A stretch of DNA of 64,000 nt. Origin: Pycnopodia helianthoides. Taxonomy: Eukaryota; Echinodermata; Asteroidea; Forcipulatida; Asteriidae. Under the pieces are notes generated by a model. That model was not told the origin of the DNA. It was given only the letters and a program-made list of their open reading frames with translations, and ran no database searches. Position 1 is the stretch's first letter; every line of letters starts with the position of its first letter. Positions 47,575 through 64,000 of the stretch are shown here, in pieces. Position numbers and translations under genes: made by a program. The stretch is from the NCBI GenBank assembly GCA_032158295.1, contig CM063249.1, positions 7,517,195 to 7,581,194 on the forward strand. The letters run 5' to 3'.

Positions 47575-47740
47575 TGGTTTAGAAAGGATTTGAGGTTGGT
47601 GGAGGCCATGGCCTATGTTGCCCCAAGTATTGACCTTGGTGCCCGCCCAAAGGTTTCCCATAGACTTTGAGATTTTCCAATGGAAGTGCCCTTTGCAAAG
47701 TTAAAATGGCCTGGCCCTCTCAAAGATGAAATTCCAGGCC
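47575..47740. repeat. interspersed repeat shared with 61310-61460
   Basis: The block gaggccatggcct ... tttcccatagactttgagat ... tggaagtgccctttgcaaa recurs at 61310-61460. Confidence 0.75.
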
Positions 47741-48525
47741 TGGTGGCTCATTAATCCATGCCTCAATTTAAGTTTATTACAAAAGCAAGAGTGCACCAGG
47801 GCTGCCAAAACTGATGAAGATTGTGTAGGGGTGGTGACCTCTGATGCTTATATTGTATATATATGTATATGTATGTCATTCTTGAGCAACTTATTAAAAA
47901 AAGGGAAGAAATGCTGCTTTTAAATAGGAAGTACAAAAGTGTAGCGAGGATTTCAGGAAGTAGTGGTCATCAAGGTATTTCAATCATACAGGATTGCTTG
48001 GTCATCATCAACACAAGTGGACTCCTGGTCCTCTGCCGTGTGCCCCTATGGAAAGATTGCATCAAAAACAAGATTAAAAAAAATAAGATTACTTTTTTAT
48101 TCTATTATTATGTAATTCATGCTTTTGGATGGGCCATTTCCTGGCAGGTAAGATACTGTGTTTACTTATTTATTTATTTATTTGATTTCTTATTTCAACT
48201 GGGTGACCCATTTAGTGGCAACTACTGGTCTCCCAACCATGGGTTCCAGCAAAAACAGAGACAAAAACAAAATTAAAATTAAAAATGACACAAACTTTGT
48301 ACAATATTTGTTTTAAATGCTTTGTAAAAATAAAGCCATTAAATCTAGAAAATACTAATCTGGTTATTTAAAAGTTTAAAACGACTAACCCTACCAGCAG
48401 ACAGACTCTTAAGTGTTGTATTCGTAAACAGGAAGTTTAGACTTTGAAATATTTGATATTTGCTTTCCATCAGCAATGTACACTTTGTGCCAGCAGGAAG
48501 TCAAGGCTCTGTGGTTCTTTCATAC
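47741..48525. other. no recognisable feature
   Basis: AT-rich. An open frame of 137 codons at 47863-48276 is low complexity and shows no domain; I do not call it a gene. Confidence 0.5.
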
Positions 48526-57287
<8,762 letters not shown>

Positions 57288-58490
57288 TCTGCTAGCTGCT
57301 GCGGTCTGCTGGAGAAAAATAACCAAACAGACGGAATCAAACAGACATATGAAGCTAAACCGCGAATCACAACCACCATGCACGTTATAGTAGCTGAGGG
57401 AGCGTCGTCTGCTGATAAGCTAGCTGGGCATGCCGTACGTGGTACACATACGTCTGGAAATGAAAATTCAAGAAGTTCCACTAAACCGGGACCAGACTAT
57501 TGTACGGCGAACGCATTGTTTAGCCGACGGCTGTTGCCTACTGTGTGACCTTCTTAAGGCTCATTCAATATATGTAAAAAACACAATTAAATTAAACTAA
57601 GAATTTAAAAAATAATTACTTTAAGCTCAATTATTTCTAATTTTATTTCAACAATTAGTTATTTTCACAGTTTTCATGTTCTTTTAAAATTAAGTAACGG
57701 TTAGATTTAAGCACAATTAAAATAAATTTATCAGCGTTGCTATGAGATTCGTTACACAGTAGGGTCACTGCACTTTCTGGGAAAAACATCTTCAACTCGA
57801 CTTATTGCAATTTTGAGGGTGATCGGCAGATTGGGGTCGAAAGAAAACTACTGAATTTGACAGGAAGCAACATAATTTCATGAAAACATTTTATTGGTCA
57901 ACATGTAAGTTCTCTACATTTTCTAATGGTGTAAATAATTGTGTTTTTTAACGACATGAATGAATTGTGTGCCACCCCAACCTCCTGCACTGTTTGGCAT
58001 TGGGTTGTTGGAATGTTGGTTGGTGTTTTGAAAACGTTTATGGGATGTCTTCCTTCCTCCATGGTGTAACTGATGCCGTGATGGGGCGCTGTACTTCTAA
58101 AACAATTGTTGACATCTCGGTCAACGACAGAAGATGTAAAATAAAATGTTAAGGATTACAGCGCCCCAGTTACTTGGTCTTTACTCTTGTGCCATGTTGG
58201 TGCGTTATTTATTTAAAACTCTGCAACTTGGCATGTTTAGGTCTTGACACGACTCACACTAGTCACAGTGTGAGAAGCAGTGTGAAGTTATGAATTATGT
58301 AAATGCAAAATTGAAATAACCAACGCACCACGGTACACAGGGCAGATTCAACATGGCACATATACCGTTAAAACGTATGTTAATATTGTCACCAGTTGTA
58401 TTGTATTTTTGTTATCCCAATAATTCTAGTGCTAATCCACACCACAGTACTTGCTGTGGGTGTAGTACTGTATAGGTGAACTGGGTTTGA
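57288..58490. other. intergenic, probable ASPDH promoter side
   Basis: The first ~250 bp upstream of ASPDH (57290-57540) is CpG-richer than its surroundings, compatible with a promoter. No TATA box or terminator could be assigned. Confidence 0.4.
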
Positions 58491-59280
58491 GTCAACTTGT
58501 CCCAATTTGACTTGGTCTAAAAGTAAAAGTCAACTCGGTCTGAATTCAGCTCAGTCCAACGTCAACTTGGTCTGTAGCCAACTCAGTCCAAAGTCTACTT
58601 GGTCTGAAGTCAACTCGTCTGAAGTCAACTTAGTCTGAAATCAACTTCAGTCCAAAGTCAACTCGGTCCAAAGAAGTCAGCTCTATCCAAAGTCAACTCG
58701 GTCTGAAGTTAACTTGGCCTGAGGTCAACTCTGTCCAAAGTCAACTTGATCTGAAGTTAACTTGGTCTGAGGTAAACTTGGGCTGGTCAATTCGTCTGAA
58801 GTCAACTTGATCTAAAGTCAACTCAGTCTAAGTCAACTTGGCTGGTCAAATCAGTCTGAAGTCAACATGATCTGAAGTCAACTCGGTCTGAAGTCAACTT
58901 GGGCTGGTCAATTCAGTCTGAAGTCAACTTGATCTAAAGTCAACTCGGTCTGAAGTCAACTTGGGCTGGTCAAATCAGTCTGAAGTCAACTGATCTGAAG
59001 TCAACTTGGCTGGTCAGTTCAGTCTGAAATCAACTTGATCTGAAGTCAACCTGTCTGAAGTCAACTTGGGCTGGTCAATTCAGTCTGAAGTCAACTTGAT
59101 CTAAAGTCAACTCGGTCTGAAGTCAACTTGGGCTGGTCAAATCAGTCTGAAGTCAACTTGATCTGAAGTCAACTTGGGCTGTCAGTTCAGTCTGAAGTCA
59201 ACTTGATCTGAAGTTAACTCGGTCTGAAGTCAACTACATCGGAAGGCGACTCAGTCGGAAGTCAAGTCGATCCCAAGCAG
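58490..59280. repeat. 'gtcaact' minisatellite
   Basis: Dozens of ~20-nt units (ctgaagtcaacttgatctga; actcggtctgaagtcaactt), organised into a higher-order ~60-80 nt unit with ttgggctggtcaattcagtc. Confidence 0.93.
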
Positions 59281-59795
59281 TTGCATAAACTAACGGGCCG
59301 CCTGCTCGGAACCTTCCCCCACCAATCTTGACTCCACCATAATGAGGTCCCAAAAACACACAAATGTATGGTTTAATAATTATATCAAAAGGCCTCCCAA
59401 ATTATGTTTTTGCCCCTGCTTGCCCCCCTCCCCCAAATGAAAATAACTTGGGTCCCAACTCAACTTGGACTAAATGGGGGAATGTGTGCATGATAATTTA
59501 GCCAAAGCAAAAACATTCTACACAAAAGGATTGCAATAGATGGAAAAGTTCACGAAGAAGACCAAGTTGACCTGCACTTTTTCCTTCATATCCTTAATGG
59601 AGGAACTCCAGTGAAATGGCCAAATGTAGAATGGGACTATAGTGTACAAGTAACTCTTGTTACTATTACGCTAGTTAATTTACCTTTCATATAATTTGTA
59701 GAATGTTTTGTATGCAAATTGATTTTTGAATTTTGTCTCTCAAAAAACTTAATTAATTTAAGCTACCTCTTCAAACATTTTCAGAAATCCCAATC
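59281..59795. other. DRC2 upstream region
   Basis: Contains an acceptor (acattttcag) 12 nt before the DRC2 start codon, so the coding exon begins with a little 5'UTR and a non-coding first exon should lie upstream. Confidence 0.55.
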
Positions 59796-59948
59796 ATGGC
59801 ACCCAAAAAGAAAGGGAAGAAATCTGGTAAGAAGGGCAAGCTGGCCAAGATGACTGAGGAGGAACGGATCTTATACCTTGAGCAAAAGATGCTGGCTGAG
59901 GAAGAAATGAAGAAGAAAAAAGAAGACATGTTGAACCAGTTTTTGAAG
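59796..59948 (+). CDS. DRC2: DRC2 exon 1
   Basis: 51 codons, from the basic start to EDMLNQFLK; donor gtagat. Confidence 0.95.
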
Positions 59949-62900
59949 GTAGATAAAGTTGTGCAATTACGTTTATTTTCCTAAAAGGTTATACGGGACC
60001 TGTGACTTCCGTTTAACTAATTCTACAGATTCCAATCAGAACTATGAGCCCATCTGTAGAAGGAGCAGATGTCAACACACTTTCAAGGATTAGAAATAGA
60101 ACACTGTAACCCAATCTTTACAGTTCAAAACTGCAAACCACAGTGCAGTGGCCTTTACACAAGGGGCCACTGTGTAATTTCAAACCCTGATTTTTAATTA
60201 ATGTTCTTTCAAAAACCAATGTTATCTCCAATCGGATTTTGTTTTCTGTCATTTTTTAATTTGTGGGCATAAGCTTGCTGACCAGGCAGTGACTTCTTTG
60301 CATTTTTCACTTTACAGGACAAGCTAGTCAAAGAAGAGAAGAACACAAGATTCAATATGTACAAGATCACACACCAGTGGCGTAACATCATGCGAGCTGC
60401 CAAGTCTAAAGAACTCAAAAGAGACATTGAGATCTTGAGTCAGACCTTTGAGAGGGTCGTCGATCGTAAGGATAGCGTCATCAAATCCTTGGCCAAGGAC
60501 TTGATGGAGGCGGAAGAGCAGTACGGGATGGCGCTGAGGAGTCACCTACAAAACATGGACTCACTCACTGGTAAAGATTGATTGCTGTTGTGTAGTGGTC
60601 AGAGACCAATCCTGAGACAGTTTAGGCTCTGAAACGGCTTTGATGGCCAATGCTGGGAAAACAAAGTAGTTATGAATGTGTATTCGGTTTGCGGTAACAC
60701 CATGTGTATATATCTACTTTGCTGTGTAGAGTTTGTTCTTCAGAGAACTTGTCTTGCTATTTGTTCTACTACCGTGGAGTAGATTTTCAGAATTCGGGAG
60801 ACTTCTCAGTTCCGAAAAGAACTGTCCTGCTTATAAATGCCACAAAAACCAAATATAAAGTAGTTATGTATATGATTTTTGGTTTCACCTGACTTGGATG
60901 TGTGATAAGCACTGTATTCTGCTGGAAGTCATTCCGTCACACGCGTGCGTATCTGCTGCATGCCCAAAGTTGTTTGCTTCTTCCAGGTCCAAAGCTGTCA
61001 TACGTTTGTGTTAAATTTTACCAAAAGTCACCCGTTTCACAGTTTTTGTGACAGAAATATTAATTCAGAGAAGAGAAGTTAGTAGACCTGAAGAACAAAT
61101 GTAAAAGCAAAGTCCATCTAAAAAAATTCTCTCACGTAAGTAATAAAAAAAAAAACTAGCTCAATGCAATTCTTATGGGCTTCTGGTAATCAGTGGAGCC
61201 AGTTTGTGTAAAGTGTGCATGGCCTACACTGAATTATGTCACATTTACGAGCAGGATAGACAGTGCTCTCTCCCGGAATCATATCCTTATGTTAATTTAT
61301 GCTAACATGGAGGCCACAGAGGCCATGGCCTCTGTTGTCCTGGTCTTGGCCTTGGTGCCCCATCAAAAGTTTCCCATAGACTTTAAGACTTTCCAATGGA
61401 AGTGCCCTTTGCAAATTGGAAATGGCCTTGCCCTCTCAAAGATGAAATTCTAAGCCTGTTAAGGACTAAGGAGTCAGCCTACCCCCCCCCCCAGCTTGAA
61501 ACACTTACAAGCCACAATATAAACTTGGTCTCATCATTCTAAATAACTTGTACCTTTATTAGAATGCAGTAGAAAGAAAACTTCCTATTATGCCTTTTCG
61601 TTTTGTTCCATTGCTATCCTTTCTTAATGTGTACGTTTTTGTTGTTGTTACAGATCTCCAAAGGAGTCGTTTGGACATCCTACACTCGGAGTATGGGGAG
61701 GAGCTGACCGTCCTGATGAAGGAGTTTAACAGTGAGCGATCATTGATCATTGAGCAGCATCGCAGGGAGATAAACGACCTTCAGGATATTCTCTTCGCCA
61801 TGGAACAGAACAGCAACGACCGAGAGAACGATGCGAAACAAGAATTCCAGAGCTTGAGAGATGAGATCAAGAATAAAGTATGACTTGCCCCTTTAGTGCT
61901 TTGTCACCATTTAGTGTAGACGAATCCAAGCCGCCAATACTGGGATTACACCTAGGTCATAACCCTGGCGCTACATGTATACATAACAAGATTATGTATA
62001 GCTTAACCTCTCTATTTTCTCTAAAACATGGGCATCATTACGAGTGACATCTCTCTAAGGTCATTTCATTAAGAGTTTCTTGAGAACAGGATGGTTTTTA
62101 AAAAAGTGCTCTGTCCAAAAATCTATTGCACACCATTCCTTCCAAAAGGAAAGACATTTTGAAATGTCATACAGTAATTTGTTGTCTTATTGTTTTCCCA
62201 GAACCTTGAGGAGAAGCATGCCTTGAGGATTCAGCTGGAGGGCCAAGTGGAGGACCTGTGGAAGCAGTTCCAACAAGCTCTCAAGAGTTATAATGAGACA
62301 ACTGAGGAGAGGAAGGCTCACTTTGAGACGCTGAAAGTCAAAGATGAGAAGAGTGCCAAGGAGATTGAGATGCAGATGAGGAAACTGCAGAGAATATCTG
62401 TAAGGCCATTAAAGAAAGAAAACAAAAGTCTTAATAAATGTTAAATTTGCATTGTGTCTTTACCAATAATTATATCGATGTGTGTTTAAAAGCACTGTAT
62501 ATGTCTACTTAGAAATCTTTCCCGGGTCCTGTGTAAAAAACTCCAGAGGTACAATTTACCTGTGAAAAGAAGATGACGAGGAAGTGTTAATATGTAGATG
62601 TTGGAGGAAAACTCCAATGGGAGACCTTTGAACGCTAGATGGCAGCAGACATACCAGGTAAAACTCCACTGTTTACGTAGTTCTAAACATGCGCACATTG
62701 CCGAGAACAATGGATTTACCTGGTAAGCCTGCTGCCACCTAGCGTCCCAAAATTCCCCCATTGGGAAATCTACATAACCAGACAAAAATCCATTCCACAT
62801 GCAATCCACTGTTCCATGGTGGGATTTGAATAAGGCTCCGCTGAAGTGAAAGGCAGGGAAAGGTACCACTATGCTTGTGTTGTCACAACAATGCAAACAG

Positions 62901-63723
62901 GGCCAATTTCTTAGTGCAGCTTAACGGTAAGCAAATTTTTGTGCTTACTGTAGCAGGAAAGTTTACTTAAGCGTAAGCGTATTTCACAGGTTAGCAAGAC
63001 AATTGGGTGGCCAGCCTGCGCGTTGACCATGAATTTGCATTGTGACGTCATTCATTTTCATACAGTAAGCACAGGAAGGTTAGCATTATACAATTGTTGC
63101 CTGCGGTGACATGGTCCATAGTGCTTTGTACACCCGAGAGGGCAAATGGCACCCTCGGCGATTGCCCCCTCAGGTGTACATAACACCATGGACCATGTCA
63201 CCGCAGGCAACAATTGTTTTGTTATACCTCTGTCTTGAATTCTTAGTAATATTTCCTCGTCTGAATGACTCCAGTTTCATCAAAACGATGATAATCTCGA
63301 TCCTTTGCTGCACAGAAAGTTGTACGACGTGCGCGCGCGTGAGAGGAGAGTGGTACATGGACATTTGTTGCCCGCCAATGAAAATACAGCATTCAAGACA
63401 GAGGTATAACAATCCTTTTTGTTTGCTTATGGTTAGCAGCGCTATGGAATGGAAACTCACACATTAAGAATTATGAATACAAATTTTACTCTGTTTGCAT
63501 CTAGGACACGATTTCACAGCTGAAGGGCAAGATGTCACAGAACTCCCGCGAGAGCGAGGACCGCAACAAGGACCTACGAGAGCAGCGCGAGGTCATCGCC
63601 GAGCACTTCCACGAACTGAAGAACCAGATGAACCGTTTCCGGGACAACGAGAGATCGCGCCTCACTAAACTGACTCTGGAGAGCAACGCTGCAATCAAGG
63701 AGCTCACACGAAAAACCGACTCG
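59796..63723 (+). CDS. DRC2: DRC2/CCDC65, dynein regulatory complex subunit 2, exons 1-5 (3' partial)
   Basis: A coiled-coil subunit of the nexin-dynein regulatory complex that pairs with DRC1 along axonemal doublets and is needed for ciliary motility. Five coding exons give 349 codons with consistent phases; the family is ~480 residues, so the end lies beyond 64000. Start ATG 59796: [16 protein letters not shown], the usual basic N-terminus, then [20 protein letters not shown]. Landmarks: [20 protein letters not shown] and [16 protein letters not shown] (exon 2), EREND and [20 protein letters not shown] (exon 3), [12 protein letters not shown] and [19 protein letters not shown] (exon 4). Nearly the whole sequence is predicted coiled coil. 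Confidence 0.96.
60318..60570 (+). CDS. DRC2: DRC2 exon 2
   Basis: [21 protein letters not shown] ... [13 protein letters not shown] ... [12 protein letters not shown]; acceptor ttacag, donor gtaaag. Confidence 0.96.
60676..60850 (+). repeat. interspersed repeat 'ccgcggagtagat', copy 3
   Basis: Third copy of the block at 16860, in a DRC2 intron (here tactaccgtggagtagattt). Confidence 0.75.
61310..61460. repeat. interspersed repeat shared with 47575-47740
   Basis: Block gaggccatggcct ... tttcccatagactttaagac ... gaagtgccctttgcaaattg. Confidence 0.75.
61654..61877 (+). CDS. DRC2: DRC2 exon 3
   Basis: [29 protein letters not shown] ... [11 protein letters not shown]; acceptor ttacag, donor gtatga. 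Confidence 0.96.
62202..62399 (+). CDS. DRC2: DRC2 exon 4
   Basis: [23 protein letters not shown] ... [22 protein letters not shown]; acceptor cccag, donor gtaagg. Confidence 0.96.
63087..63215. repeat. inverted-repeat element (acaattgttgcctgcgg)
   Basis: Left arm acaattgttgcctgcggtga catggtcca and right arm tggaccatgtcaccgcaggc aacaattgt are near-perfect inverted repeats about 128 bp end to end. The right end abuts the next inverted repeat. Confidence 0.88.
63219..63413. repeat. inverted-repeat element (ttatacctctgtcttgaat)
   Basis: Ends tgttatacctctgtcttgaa and ttcaagacagaggtataaca are inverted about 195 bp apart; no coding content. Confidence 0.85.
63505..63723 (+). CDS. DRC2: DRC2 exon 5
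   Basis: [40 protein letters not shown] ... ELTRKTDS; acceptor tctag, donor gtatga. Noticeably more GC-rich than earlier exons. Confidence 0.95.
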
Positions 63724-63794
63724 GTATGATTCAGACGTTGCAAATCTCTTTCACTTCTAATGAAAAACAAAAACCCTGTCAGTTTCCTTGTTTA

Positions 63795-64000
63795 TTGCTT
63801 GATTTTTGAAATCAAAAGATCCCCTTAAGGTGATCCCTCTCCCGTCGCTTCCCAGGTTGAATCATAAACTAGGGTGTGGTCCCTGGTTATAGGGCAATTT
63901 CAGGTTGAATGGCTTCTGACTATCGAACAAAGGTATTGACAAAATTTGGAGACCGTCAACATTAGGGCTAGATAGCTCAGTTGATAGAGTGTTAGCACGT
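63795..64000 (+). mobile_element. tRNA-derived SINE, cut by window end
   Basis: Body (ccctctcccgtcgcttccca ... gacaaaatttggagaccgtc) followed by the A-box-like tagctcagttgatagagt. The B-box would lie beyond 64000. Confidence 0.75.

Noticed and set aside
47863..48276. 137-codon open frame on the plus strand
   Set aside because: Lysine/phenylalanine-rich low complexity, no domain, no splice context, in AT-rich spacer.

Overview
The window reads as animal nuclear DNA: AT-rich, intron-rich, GT-AG splicing, long introns crowded with short TIR elements (MITEs), tRNA-derived SINEs and minisatellites. Gene content (GCN1, aspartate dehydrogenase-domain protein, ciliary DRC2) and repeat style fit a marine invertebrate deuterostome, most likely an echinoderm. 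That placement is an inference; no species-diagnostic marker is present.

Layout. 1-1240: two TIR elements, one carrying a decayed Myb/SANT-like DNA-binding domain. 1546-7690 (+): an array of rhodopsin-like GPCRs made by tandem duplication of a two-gene unit: one intact receptor, one full-length copy broken by a single-base insertion, and two 5'-truncated copies. 7690-10450: tandem repeats, a perfect hairpin and one MITE. 10449-43396 (-): the first 33 coding exons (about 1,800 codons) of GCN1, the ribosome-associated HEAT-repeat activator of the eIF2alpha kinase GCN2. Every splice phase agrees across the model. The C-terminal ~870 residues expected for the family are not found below 10449. 43445-48500: intergenic, with an RTE-like LINE remnant, minisatellites and MITEs. 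48526-57287 (-): seven confident exons plus a possible last exon of an ASPDH-like L-aspartate dehydrogenase. 57288-59795: intergenic, with a large 'gtcaact' minisatellite. 59796-63723 (+): first five coding exons of DRC2/CCDC65, running off the right edge.

The genes are not an operon and no shared pathway links them: GCN1 is amino-acid-stress signalling, ASPDH is NAD(P)-dependent amino-acid metabolism, DRC2 is axoneme structure, and the GPCRs are an orphan family.

Most notable: GCN1 exon 23, whose homology moves through three reading frames around an in-frame TGA; three short tandem duplications that each copied a GCN1 exon-intron junction; the opposite-strand GPCR array where the rest of GCN1 should follow; and a ~244 bp palindrome whose two arms each hold a perfect histone-type 3' stem-loop.
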